A stretch of 64,000 nucleotides of DNA from Rhodospirillales bacterium (GCA_025352665.1 JANXSM010000109.1:1-64000); one strand, 5' to 3'. Counted from the first letter of the stretch, positions 10,092-18,512 are shown. Notes: generated by a model not told the origin, from the letters alone. Made by a program: numbers and translations.

Positions 10092-10877
10092 ATGCTGTTC
10101 AATCCCGGCACCTGGCTCGCCGCCTGCTGCGCCTTGGGCGCGCTGATGCTCTGGTGGGCTCCACCGCTTGGCCGCTGGCTGGTGGCGATCGGCTCGATCG
10201 GGTTTCTGCTGGTGCTGGTTTTGCCACTGGACCAGTGGGCGCTGGCGCCGCTCGAGAACCGCTTTCCGATCCCGCCCGCCGATGCGCCAGTGGCGGGGAT
10301 CATCGTCCTGGGTGGCACCATCGACTCGGCGCTCTCAGCCGACAGGGACATGCCCTCCCTTGGCGACTCGGCCGAGCGGCTCACCCATTTCGTGGCCCTC
10401 GCCCGTGCGCATCCCGAAGCCCGCCTGGTGTTCACCGGCGGCTCCGGCAGCGACCGCACCACCCTGCCAGAGGCCGACGGCGCCCGCATCCTGCTGCAGT
10501 CGCTCGGCCTGCCGCCGGACCGGGTCATCTACGAGGCAGCCTCTCGCACCACCTGGGAGAACGCCGTTCTCACCCGTGAACGCGTGCATCCCACGGCGGG
10601 CGAGACCTGGCTGCTGATCACCTCCGCCGCCCATATGCCGCGCTCGGTTGGCGCCTTCCGCCAGGCCGGCTGGCACGTGCTGGCCGATCCGGTGGGCTAT
10701 AAAACCTTCCGCGACCCCAGCGCCCTCAGCCCGCGCGGCTTTGGCAAGCGCATGGTATTGCTCGATATCGCAGCCCATGAATGGATCGGGCTGGTCGCCT
10801 ATCGTCTGCAGGGACGCAGCGACGCCTGGTTTCCCAGCCCTATCCCTCCGCCAGCCCCGCCAGTCGCAAGCCGCTGA
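10092..10877 (+). CDS. YdcF/ElyC family (DUF218) membrane protein
   Basis: A 261-residue protein with two N-terminal membrane segments (about residues 7-48) and a DUF218 domain from about residue 59. Family motifs seen are GIIVLGG, FTGGSGSDRTTLPEADGARILLQSLG and the ASRTTWENAVLT stretch. Relatives such as ElyC and SanA act in envelope biogenesis, possibly lipid-carrier metabolism. The reaction is not established. Its last 38 bp overlap the 3' end of the convergent BTAD regulator gene. Confidence 0.85.
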   Translation: MLFNPGTWLAACCALGALMLWWAPPLGRWLVAIGSIGFLLVLVLPLDQWALAPLENRFPIPPADAPVAGIIVLGGTIDSALSADRDMPSLGDSAERLTHFVALARAHPEARLVFTGGSGSDRTTLPEADGARILLQSLGLPPDRVIYEAASRTTWENAVLTRERVHPTAGETWLLITSAAHMPRSVGAFRQAGWHVLADPVGYKTFRDPSALSPRGFGKRMVLLDIAAHEWIGLVAYRLQGRSDAWFPSPIPPPAPPVASR

Positions 10878-12942
10878 GATAGATCTCGATATCCGCCGGT
10901 TGACGCAGCGGCGTGCGGGCACCTGCGGCCGCGATGGTGAAATTCGGCTCCAGCGCCAGCAGGTGCTTGCGCACCGCCACAGCCTCCTCCAGTCGCCCGA
11001 GATGGCCAAGCGCTGCGAGCAGGCTCTTGTAGCTTGCCGACATCGACGGCTTCAGCGCAGTGGTCGCCCGGCCCAGCGCCACCACGGTTTCAAAATCACC
11101 TCGCGACAGATGCGGCACCATCAGAGCACTATCGAAAAAGAACCCGTGCGGATCAAACGGCGACAACCGCTTGGCATGCTCGATGCGGGTGATCGCCGCG
11201 TCATGCTGACCGGCATAGGAGAGGGTGAGCCCGGAAGAAACCCAGGCGAACGGCAGATTGGGGTTGAGCGCCAGCGCGCGCTCATGCAGTCCGATGGTCT
11301 CCTCGATGCTCTGATGCTGCACGAAGCTGCGCACGTGCGCCGCAACGGCCAGGGCCCGGGCGCAGGACGGGTCGAGCACCACGGCGCGCTCGGCAAGCTC
11401 GCCGGCACGCTGCATCGCAGCCGACGAGTCCGCAGCCCAGCCCTGCCCTACCAGAAACGTGTGCCAACAGGCCCACCAAGCAAAGATCGCCCCACTGTCC
11501 GGCGCACGCTCGCCAGCCTGGGCCAGCAGCTCGCCCGCTGCGAGGAACTCGGTTTCTTCCAGCCGGTAGATCGCTGGAATCGCGCGCAGCATGAGCTCAT
11601 GGGCAGTGGCGTCCTGAATTGGGCGCGCGGCGGCGGCACGGCTTTCGTGCAGCAGCAGTTCCGGGTCCACCTGCGCCACGGTCGCCGCCGCGATGTCGTC
11701 CTGCAGCTTCAGCAGGTCCGACGTTGCACTGTCGAACCGGTGTGACCAGATCACCTCCCCGCCTGCCCGCATGTCGAGCAGGCGCACAGTCACACGGATC
11801 TGCGCCCCGGCGCGCTGTACGGAACCATCGAGCAGGAAGTCGAGTTCCAACCCCTGCCAGCGTGCGCTGTCACGCATCGGCTCACCCGAAAGCGCCGCGA
11901 TCGAGCTGGGGGCGATCAGGTTGATCCAACGGAACCGCGCCAGGGCCGTGGTGATCTCCTCCGCCAGGCCCGCCGAGAAATCGGCTGCATCGCCGCTCTC
12001 GTTGGAGCGGAAATTGGCAATGCCAAGCCAGGCGCCACGACGCGAGGTCGGCAGCTCCTGCCGCAGTCGCGGCACGGGTGCTGCGGGTGTTCCCAGTTCG
12101 CGGCCCGCCTCCGCCAGCCCCCCGGCGCGCAGCGCGCCGAGCAGCATGTTGGTCTCGGCGGAAGGAAACGCCTGCGCACACTGTGCCAGCGCTGCGGCAC
12201 AGTGTTCGTACACCTCGATGGCCTGTGCCCGATCGCCCTTGCCGGCATGCGCCTGCATCAGCGATCGCCAGGCGCCTTCATGGGTGGGTGCGAAACCCAA
12301 CAGTCGCTCGGCCGCGTCGATCATCGCGTCGGGCTCGGTTTTGAGTTGCAGAAACGCCGCGGCCACGCCCGCCGCCGTGTCACGCATGCGGCGCAGCTCG
12401 GCTGCCAGATGCTCGTCGAAGGCGGGGTCGAGACCGTGCAGATCCTCCAACATGCCGCCGTCGAGCAAATCGAGCGCCTCCGGGCGGGTCGCGGTCGCGC
12501 GGGCGATGGCATGCACGTCAACCCACAGATTGTCGTCGGCCAGGCGCAGATGGTGGCGCTCGGATATGATGCCGGGGCCGTCGAGGGGGCCGAACATCTC
12601 CTGCAGCTCATGCACAGCCTGGCGCAGCGAGGCGCGGGCCTGTTCGCGTTCCCGCTTGCTCCACAACAGGCTGGTCACGTATTCGCGCAGCACAGGTTTG
12701 CCGCCGGCCATAGCCAGGATCGCCAGCACCGCCCGGGTTTTGCGCACCTTGGGCAGAGCCAGCGGCCGGCCATCATAGATCGCACCCATCTGGCCAACGA
12801 GACGCAGCCGCAGCAAGCAACCAAATCCGACTGCTGGCGGCACGAACCGGGGTGGCCCCGCCCGCGACTCACTCTGCATCAGCATGGCCGCCACCTGGGC
12901 ACCTCCAGGATCGCGAGCGATCCACAAAAAGAACGAATTCAC
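10840..12942 (-). CDS. SARP/BTAD-type transcriptional regulator with TolB-like and TPR domains
   Basis: A 700-residue protein. An OmpR-like winged-helix region (about 45-125, with SLLWSKREREQARASLRQAVHEL) is followed by a bacterial transcriptional activator domain (130-275), a TolB-like segment (about 300-420, with GLAEEITTALARF) and TPR helices (about 480-690). This architecture is common in alphaproteobacterial regulators related to the CadC/adenylate-cyclase-associated type. It probably binds DNA and responds through the TPR part; the signal is unknown. It is divergent from the small peptide gene at 13140 across 197 bp that contain a TTGACA hexamer at 12964, so it may control that gene. 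Confidence 0.8.
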   Translation of the reverse strand: MNSFFLWIARDPGGAQVAAMLMQSESRAGPPRFVPPAVGFGCLLRLRLVGQMGAIYDGRPLALPKVRKTRAVLAILAMAGGKPVLREYVTSLLWSKREREQARASLRQAVHELQEMFGPLDGPGIISERHHLRLADDNLWVDVHAIARATATRPEALDLLDGGMLEDLHGLDPAFDEHLAAELRRMRDTAAGVAAAFLQLKTEPDAMIDAAERLLGFAPTHEGAWRSLMQAHAGKGDRAQAIEVYEHCAAALAQCAQAFPSAETNMLLGALRAGGLAEAGRELGTPAAPVPRLRQELPTSRRGAWLGIANFRSNESGDAADFSAGLAEEITTALARFRWINLIAPSSIAALSGEPMRDSARWQGLELDFLLDGSVQRAGAQIRVTVRLLDMRAGGEVIWSHRFDSATSDLLKLQDDIAAATVAQVDPELLLHESRAAAARPIQDATAHELMLRAIPAIYRLEETEFLAAGELLAQAGERAPDSGAIFAWWACWHTFLVGQGWAADSSAAMQRAGELAERAVVLDPSCARALAVAAHVRSFVQHQSIEETIGLHERALALNPNLPFAWVSSGLTLSYAGQHDAAITRIEHAKRLSPFDPHGFFFDSALMVPHLSRGDFETVVALGRATTALKPSMSASYKSLLAALGHLGRLEEAVAVRKHLLALEPNFTIAAAGARTPLRQPADIEIYLSGLRLAGLAEG

Positions 12943-13139
12943 GCTAGAATTAGGAAAACCATCTTGACAAACGATGATTTTATAGGAAAATTGTCCACGT
13001 CGACGGACCAGTAGCGTCCTTCGTCATTCCCGTCTCCATGGATGCATCAACGGTCACGCGAACGCCGCGACAGGCTCGTGACGCCGTGCGTTAAATTCGT
13101 GGGAATCAACAGTTTACCGTGAAACAAGGATCGAAAATC

Positions 13140-13241
13140 ATGGCCGCTCCCGTCATTTCCGCCGCAGCTCCCGCCGAAGTCGCCGATACCGGCAAAATCC
13201 GCTTCGGCGCCACGATCCGCCTGCCCAACCGCATGGCCTGA
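13140..13241 (+). CDS. Small peptide gene (33 aa), possible precursor peptide
   Basis: An ATG at 13140 has a good ribosome site (AAGGA at 13126-13130, 9-nt spacing) and opens a 33-codon frame ending in TGA. The N-terminal half is Ala/Pro/Val-rich, and the C-terminal half is basic (GKIRFGATIRLPNRMA). There is no Cys and no membrane segment. It lies 121 bp upstream of the DUF6065-like gene and is separated from it by a perfect hairpin. It could be a RiPP-type precursor, a leader peptide or an unrelated small protein. No family was recognised. Confidence 0.5.
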   Translation: MAAPVISAAAPAEVADTGKIRFGATIRLPNRMA

Positions 13242-13310
13242 TCCGCCAAAGACGGTACGACCGGGTGGGCCGACCGCATGGATCGACTCGCCGCGGGCGG
13301 ATCGCTGCAG

Positions 13311-13341
13311 GAACAGCCGGCCCCGCCTCGGCCGGCTGTTC
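13311..13341 (+). terminator. 12-bp perfect hairpin between peptide gene and DUF6065-like gene
   Basis: GAACAGCCGGCC at 13311-13322 pairs perfectly with 13330-13341 over a 7-nt loop, followed by TTCAC. The U-tract is weak, so it may be a partial terminator or an RNA-stabilising hairpin. Such a hairpin would allow high expression of the upstream peptide relative to the downstream gene. Confidence 0.55.
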
Positions 13342-13362
13342 TTCACATGACCAGGGAGCCTC

Positions 13363-14139
13363 ATGATGCACGACACCACGCCGGTGGTTCGCTTCCACCG
13401 CATGATCCCGAGCGTTCGCCTGCCGGAGCGCGCCGATCGCTCGGCCGGCGGCACCATCCCCGTCCGCGCCGCCCGCCACTGCGATGCGCTCACCTCGGCT
13501 TCGGCCTTTGGCTACTACCTGTTCGCACCGATGGACCTCAGCCTGCTGTGGGACGGCGACGCGATCTTCTGGACCTACGCCGGCACAGACCGTTGGCTGC
13601 CACTCGAAGCCGCGCAGTTCCCGCAGTTCTCGAGCACCTTCGACGATGCCGCCCCCGAGGGGCTGCAGGGCTGTGCGCCGCCCTTCCTCTCCGCCCTCCC
13701 GGAGCCTGGCTGCCTGCAGATCTGGACTGGCCTGTTCGCGAGAACCCGACCCGAATGGAGCCTGCTGCTGCGGCCACTGGTCAATTTCCCCAACGCCTCC
13801 GGCTATGTCCCGTTCGAGGGCGTGGTCGAAACCGATCGCTGGTTCGGGCCGCTCTTCACCAACCTGCGCCTGACACGGACCAACACGCCGATCCGCCTGC
13901 ACGCCGACCTTCCGCTGGTCCAGGCACAGCCGCTGCCGCGATGCCTCTATACAGACACTGTGCTGAACAGGTTCGAGACCACTGACATGGCGGATCTGGA
14001 TGCGGCAGACTGGCAGGCGTTCCGCGACACCATCGTCATTCCCAACCAGGAACCGCAACGCCCGCTGGGCCGCGTGGCCGTCGCCAATCGCCGGCGCCGG
14101 GCAGGCACGTGTCCCGCAGGCGAACTCGCAATGGGGTGA
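13363..14139 (+). CDS. DUF6065-like protein
   Basis: A 258-residue soluble protein with AGGGAG 6-10 nt before its ATG. The pattern RAARHCDALTSASAFGYYL followed by LLWDGDAIFW resembles, from memory, the conserved N-terminal core of DUF6065 proteins, and the later WTGLFARTRPEWSLLLRP and FPNASGYVPFEGVVETD segments fit a beta-rich fold. The function is unknown. It follows the small peptide gene on the same strand, so the two may form one transcript. It converges on the Crp/Fnr gene, with a dispersed repeat filling the gap. Confidence 0.5.
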   Translation: MMHDTTPVVRFHRMIPSVRLPERADRSAGGTIPVRAARHCDALTSASAFGYYLFAPMDLSLLWDGDAIFWTYAGTDRWLPLEAAQFPQFSSTFDDAAPEGLQGCAPPFLSALPEPGCLQIWTGLFARTRPEWSLLLRPLVNFPNASGYVPFEGVVETDRWFGPLFTNLRLTRTNTPIRLHADLPLVQAQPLPRCLYTDTVLNRFETTDMADLDAADWQAFRDTIVIPNQEPQRPLGRVAVANRRRRAGTCPAGELAMG

Positions 14140-14150
14140 TCGGCCGGGTT

Positions 14151-14255
14151 AGAGCAATATCGCCTGAGGTTGAACCAACCGTACGATAAAATTTCTCGTT
14201 AAAACAAGGGTCTAGAGCATGGCCGCTTCGCCTACCAGAAGCGATCAGGCTCTAG
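14151..14255 (+). repeat. Dispersed two-hairpin repeat, copy D (subfamily 2)
   Basis: The first hairpin has an outer stem TATCG/CGATA and an inner stem GGTTG/CAACC. The second has an outer stem CTAGAGC/GCTCTAG and an inner stem GCTTC/GAAGC around the loop GCCTACCA. Read on the minus strand, the second hairpin comes first, is followed by CCTTGTTTTAA, and its first bases are the TAG stop of the Crp/Fnr gene. It fills the gap between two convergent genes and looks like a terminator. Confidence 0.8.
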
Positions 14256-14977
14256 CCAGCCTCGCCGGTGACATGCATCAGCCCGGCGCGGTTACGGATG
14301 GTGATACGGGTCCGTTCCGCCTTCACCAGCCCCGCCTCCTCCAGCGTGTTGATGGCAAGCGACAGGCGGGGACGCCGCGCGCCGAGAAAATTGGCGATGA
14401 CTGTCTGCGCCACCGGCAACGTGTCGCCGTCGACACGATCATGCGCCATCAGCAGCCAGCGCGCACAACGCTGCACCAGGGTATCGCCCACACTGCTGGC
14501 GATCGTCTCGGTGGTTTGGGCCAACAACGTCGCAAGGCTTGCTGCACACAGGGCGTGAAAAAACGGGCATCCCTGGGTCAGCGCCGGCAGTGCGGCAACG
14601 GGTAGCCGCAGTGCCGTGCCGGCACACCACACCAGCGCCGTCGCGGCCGCGGGTGCGCCAGGCATCAGCATCGCCTCGCTCCCCACCGCCGACTCCCGGC
14701 CGATCATGGCGATCTGGACAGACGGCACACCCGCCCGCGGGTCGGTCACCAGCGATGTCACGCCCGATTCGAGAAAGAATATATGGTCTGTCCGCCGCCC
14801 CGTCTCGATCAGGAACTGACCAGGATAGACGCTGATCCGCCGGGCGTGGCGAAGCACCTCGCGCAGCTCACTGTTCGGGAGTGCAGCAACGAGCCCATTA
14901 TGGCTGACTGGAGCGTCCAGGTGTTGAAACAAGACGAACTCTCCCGGCAATATGTTTCTGACGATCCTCCGGACCAC
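14252..14977 (-). CDS. Crp/Fnr family transcriptional regulator
   Basis: A protein of up to 241 residues. A cyclic-nucleotide-binding-like beta barrel (ISVYPGQFLIETGRRTDHIFFLESGVT, about 47-75) is followed by a C-terminal helix-turn-helix (VAQTVIANFLGARRPRLSLAINTLEEAGLV, about 187-217). There is no Fnr-type cysteine cluster, so oxygen sensing by an iron-sulphur centre is unlikely. The start is uncertain: GTG at 14977 has no clear ribosome site, and downstream TTG codons have GGAGG or GGGAGAG before them. Its TAG stop is supplied by the dispersed repeat. Target genes are unknown. Confidence 0.85.
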   Translation of the reverse strand: MVRRIVRNILPGEFVLFQHLDAPVSHNGLVAALPNSELREVLRHARRISVYPGQFLIETGRRTDHIFFLESGVTSLVTDPRAGVPSVQIAMIGRESAVGSEAMLMPGAPAAATALVWCAGTALRLPVAALPALTQGCPFFHALCAASLATLLAQTTETIASSVGDTLVQRCARWLLMAHDRVDGDTLPVAQTVIANFLGARRPRLSLAINTLEEAGLVKAERTRITIRNRAGLMHVTGEAG

Positions 14978-14984
14978 TTCAGCT

Positions 14985-15165
14985 TTTTAGATAAATGGGC
15001 ATCTCCAAAGCGAATGGAATAAGGTTACTCAGATTTTGTAGTTATTTTTTGATAAACAAACAGCAACACAAATACGTCAAGCAGCACCGCAAATACTTGA
15101 ATGATAAATAACATTTGCTTAAATAAGATATTAAATAGCAATTTTATATCTGCTCGCAGATATTC
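14985..15165. other. AT-rich island, possible small membrane peptide
   Basis: This stretch is sharply AT-richer than everything around it. On the minus strand it encodes a 61-codon frame (15025-15210). Its last 29 codons, from an internal ATG, would make one hydrophobic helix (MLFIIQVFAVLLDVFVLLFV) with a charged tail. No ribosome site is evident. The segment lies between the Crp/Fnr 5' end and the decayed kinase, so it may be acquired DNA or a regulatory region. Directly after it, up to the TGA at 15262-15264, is an in-frame plus-strand coding remnant ending LPPAAWKVVA. Confidence 0.35.
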
Positions 15166-15260
15166 CTCGCGGCCGGCACCGCTTCGGCCGGCGATGCCAT
15201 GTTGCAGCATCTTCCAGGCGATGTTGTGATCCTGCCGCCTGCAGCGTGGAAAGTCGTAGC

Positions 15261-16695
15261 GTGACAGCCTTGAGCTACCTCGCTCCCGACGGCCTTCTCG
15301 CCATACTCGACCTCACCCAGATCATGGTTCGCGATTTCGATGGTCGCATCGTCTATTGGGCGAAGGGCTGCGAACGACTGTACGGCTGGTCGTCCTAGGA
15401 GGCTGTCGGCTGCATCTCGCGTAATGTGCTGCAGACCGAATTCCCCACCGCGCTCAGCGAGATCGAGGCGGAGCTGCGCCAGCACGGCCAGTGGCACGGC
15501 CGCGTCCGCCACCGTATCCGGGACGGTCGAACCCTCATCATCGCCACTCATTGGGCGCTGCAGCGCAACGCTTCTGGACAACCGGCGGGCGTGGCCGAGG
15601 TCAATACCGGCATCAGCGACCATGAAAAGGCCGAGGGCGCTCTGCTCCGCCTGGCGGCCATCGTCGGCTCGTCCCACGATGCGGTGATCGCCAAGACACT
15701 GGACGGCACCATCACCGACTGGAATCAGGCGGCGGAAACGCTGTTCGGCCGCAGCGCCGGCGAGATCATCGGCCGTTCGGTCGTGGTGCTGTTTCCGACC
15801 GAGCGGATCGGCGAGGAGGCGGCGATCCTGAAAAGCATCCGCGACGGGCGCAGGGTCGAGACGTTTGAGACCGAGCGGCTGCACAAGGATGGCCGTATCA
15901 TTCCGGTCTCCATCACCATATCGCCGATCCTGGATGCGAATTTAACCATCGTCGGCGCCTCCAAGATCGTGCGCGACCTCAGCGAGCGGGTGGAGCGAGA
16001 CCGCCATTTCCTCGAGCTTCAGGCGCAACTCGCCCATGTCTCGCCCATGTCTCGCGCGTCAGCGAGCTCGGCCAGCTCGGTGCCGCCCTGGTCCATGAAA
16101 TCAATCAGCCGCTCACCGCCATCAGCAGCTATGTGGGGGCGTTGCGCCAGCTGACGGCGCGTGGCGATGCCACCAGCACGCCCTTCGCGGTGAAAAAGAT
16201 CGGCGAGCAGCTGGAGCGGGCCCAGGTCATCATCCGTCGCCTGCGCGACTTTCTGAGAAGCGGCCAGGCGGTGATGAAGGATGAAAACCTCTGCGACGCG
16301 CTCGATGAGGCGATCGACCTGCTCAAAATTGCCAGCCGCGCGCGCGAGCTCGTCGTGCACACGCTCTGCCAGCCGGGCTTGCCACCGGTGCGCATCGACC
16401 GGATCCAGATCCAGCAGGTTCTGTTCAACCTGATGCGCAACGCCGTGGAGGCCATGCAGGATCAGCCCCAGCCCGTCCTGACGGCCGCGATCTCGCAGCT
16501 GGAGGGCGCCATGGTCGAGGTCAGCGTCACCGATTGCGGCACCGGCCTGCCGGAACGGATGCAGCAAAACCTGTTCAAGCCGTTCTTCACCACCATGGCG
16601 GCCAGCTCTGGGCGGAGGCCAATCCCACAGGCGGCTCGGTGTTCAAGTTCACACTGGTGTGTTCGACGGGCCCTGATATTAGCACATCGTTATGA
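15261..16695 (+). pseudogene. FixL-like PAS histidine kinase, inactivated
   Basis: The intact ancestor would be a PAS-PAS-HisKA-HATPase kinase. From GTG 15261 the frame runs 45 codons to an in-frame TAG (15396-15398) and continues through two PAS domains, the second with DAVIAKTLDGTITDWNQAAE and GRIIPVSITISP. An 11-bp tandem duplication (CTCGCCCATGT at 16029-16039 and 16040-16050) then shifts the frame. The shifted frame continues with the H-box (LVHEINQPLTAISSYVGALR) and the N-box. After FKPFFTT near 16595 the G2 box is missing and the frame changes again, ending GGQLWAEANPTGGSVF. It is clearly dead. The FixJ-like fragment downstream was its probable partner. Confidence 0.85.
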
Positions 16696-16797
16696 TCTAG
16701 ATCGCCGCTTTGTTGAGATATTGGTGGTTTAATAAGTCCGCTGACGATCCGGCCGTTCGGCCTGTCGTGGCGAGCAGACGATCGAGAAGGTGATACC

Positions 16798-17045
16798 TTG
16801 TCTGAACAAATCTGTGTTGCCCTGGTGGATGACGACATCGGCGTTCGCGAAACTCTGGCGTTCTACCTTCAGGTGGTCGGGCACAGGCCCCTTTGCTACG
16901 CCTCCGCCGCCGAGTTCCGGCGCGCCGGCCCGTTGAACACCACCGCGGCCCTCATCGTTGACTACAACATACCCTACATGACAGGGCTCGACCTTGCCTG
17001 CACGCTGCGGGCCGAAGGCTACGGCTTTCCGATCATGCTGATCAT
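16798..17045 (+). pseudogene. FixJ-type response regulator, truncated receiver
   Basis: A TTG start follows GAGAAGGTG. The product begins with a normal receiver (ALVDDDIGVRETLAFYLQ, and VDYNIPYMTGLDL for the phospho-acceptor region) and stops resembling one after GYGFPIMLI near 17045. The rest of the receiver and the output domain are missing. From that point the DNA codes, on the opposite strand, for the end of another receiver. The partner was presumably the kinase pseudogene upstream. Confidence 0.7.
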
Positions 17046-17475
17046 CGCCTTGTCAGCGGCCGCCAACCCCGCCGTTCGAACAGCGAGCGCCACGGCACGA
17101 ACCGCAAGGCCGTATCGGCTGTTCGCCAACGCCCGTCGCACGGCGTCGATCAGCTCCCCCTGTACGAGCGGCTTCTCCAGGAAATCCACCGCACCGGCCT
17201 TCATCGCGCGAACCGCCTGAAAAACATCACCCTGCCCGGTCATGATGATGAATGGCAGGTCGACCGCACACGCGGTCAAAGTCTCCTGCAATTCCAGGCC
17301 GCTCATCTCGGGCATGATGAAGTCGCTGACGACGCAACCGAGCGGGTCGGGCGCCCTGGCCAACAATTCCGCCGCACTCGGGTAGGTCTCCACGCTCAAA
17401 CCCTCAATCTCAAGAAGGAACCGCAACGCGTCGCGGACCTCGCGATCATCATCGACAACATGGGCGGGTTCATAG
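17046..17475 (-). pseudogene. Second truncated response regulator receiver, inverted
   Basis: On the minus strand a receiver domain is clear: VVDDDREVRDALRFLLE, VVSDFIMPEMSGLEL with the phospho-acceptor Asp, FIIMTGQGD and AGAVDFLEKP. It continues to the linker (DAVRRALANSR) and then ends at the junction with the plus-strand receiver, with no DNA-binding domain. At the 5' end the likely ATG (near 17472, MNPP) is out of frame with VVDDD, indicating another small indel. It faces the fragment at 16798 head to head, which implies an inversion or deletion junction near 17045. Confidence 0.7.
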
Positions 17476-17614
17476 GCGATCTTACGTACGCAACCCCTCG
17501 AATTCCAATCACCGGCTCGACATGCCTTCCTCCCCCGCGGACAGCAGACCAGGGAAACCGGTCGGCTGAGTCGATTGCACTGACAATCCCAAAAGAACCC
17601 ATCCGGGGCAAGCG

Positions 17615-17730
17615 ATGCCCCGCTATCTATTTCGAGATGAACAACGGCGACCGCGTCATCAACGATGAAACCGGCACCGAGTTGTCCGACGCCTCGGTAC
17701 GAACGCGGATCCGAACTTCCATGCATCGAG
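17615..17730 (+). pseudogene. DUF6894-like remnant with frameshift
   Basis: An ATG at 17615 gives MPRYLF. The sequence then continues in another frame as FEMNNGDRVINDETGTELSD. Joined, these match the start of DUF6894 proteins, which typically begin MPRYFF followed by a D/E-rich strand. The two halves can be joined by a single-nucleotide indel near 17630. The remainder is degraded. Family assignment is from memory of the N-terminal pattern. Confidence 0.45.
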
Positions 17731-17757
17731 TTGCGCAGGCCGGCATCGCCCCCACGC

Positions 17758-17853
17758 GCGCCGGATCATTCCGGAACGATTGTGCAGGCCACCGGCGCCA
17801 TTCAGCCGCATGGGCTGTTGTTCACACCAGTGATCGCCCGGCTGGATCAGTAG
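17758..17853 (+). pseudogene. Bacteriophytochrome N-terminal (PAS_2) remnant
   Basis: The plus-strand frame reads APDHSGTIVQATGAIQPHGLLFT and reaches TAG at 17851. GAIQPHGLL is the hallmark of the PAS_2 domain at the start of bacteriophytochromes. Only about 30 residues remain; the GAF, PHY and kinase regions are absent. Its end overlaps the receiver-like gene on the other strand. Confidence 0.55.
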
Positions 17854-18329
17854 ATCGGCAGCAAACGTCCTGTGTTGCTGCGACGTCCCGCCTGGAACAG
17901 AAAACCGACGACATCCTGTGCATTGGGAACCTGCGGCACGCAGTGCAGCCCGGTCAGACCCCATAGCCGCTCGGCCGCGTCGATCGTGCCGAGCGAGATG
18001 GGATCGTCGCCGGTCACGACCATCACCGGCAGATCCTGGTCGTGCGCCGCGATGCTGCGCAATGCGGTGATGCTGCCGGGCAGTGCTGGTTCGATCACGC
18101 ACACCACCGCGATCGGGCGGTGATGATGCAGGCTGAACGGCAGTTCGTGGTGCGAGGCGAGGCAAACGACCTCGATGTCGATCGCGTGGCAAAGCTCCTC
18201 GAGCTGCTCCGCCAGAACCGGCCGACTCTCAAGAAGCAGGATACGTTGGGTTTCCTGTTCCTCTAGGGAAACGGTAACCTGTTGGCGCAGCATGTCGATA
18301 AAGCTGGTCGTGTGCGTCCGCTCTGCCAT
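17847..18329 (-). CDS. Degenerate receiver-like protein
   Basis: A 160-residue protein. After an N-terminal helix, residues about 28-150 follow the receiver-domain pattern: RILLLESRPVLAEQLEELC, then AVVCVIEP where the phospho-acceptor Asp would be, then LPVMVVTGDD. The usual acidic pocket and acceptor Asp are not obvious, so it may be a pseudo-receiver. It has no output domain. It could be intact and expressed or be part of the decaying sensory locus to its left; the reading frame itself is undamaged. Confidence 0.5.
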   Translation of the reverse strand: MAERTHTTSFIDMLRQQVTVSLEEQETQRILLLESRPVLAEQLEELCHAIDIEVVCLASHHELPFSLHHHRPIAVVCVIEPALPGSITALRSIAAHDQDLPVMVVTGDDPISLGTIDAAERLWGLTGLHCVPQVPNAQDVVGFLFQAGRRSNTGRLLPIY

Positions 18330-18512
18330 GTCCGCCTCTGCCGTTCTAGAAGTTCGTTACTGACAAGAAGTGTGGCTGGGCACGACGCGGAATGAAAGAT
18401 TACAAGGGCTTGTCGGCTCGTCATGAACCGGGAGAAAAATGTGATTGACCGTGATTGATGGCATACAGCACCAAATTCGCGGCCGGTCAGCCGGATCGGC
18501 AAAGGATCGCTG

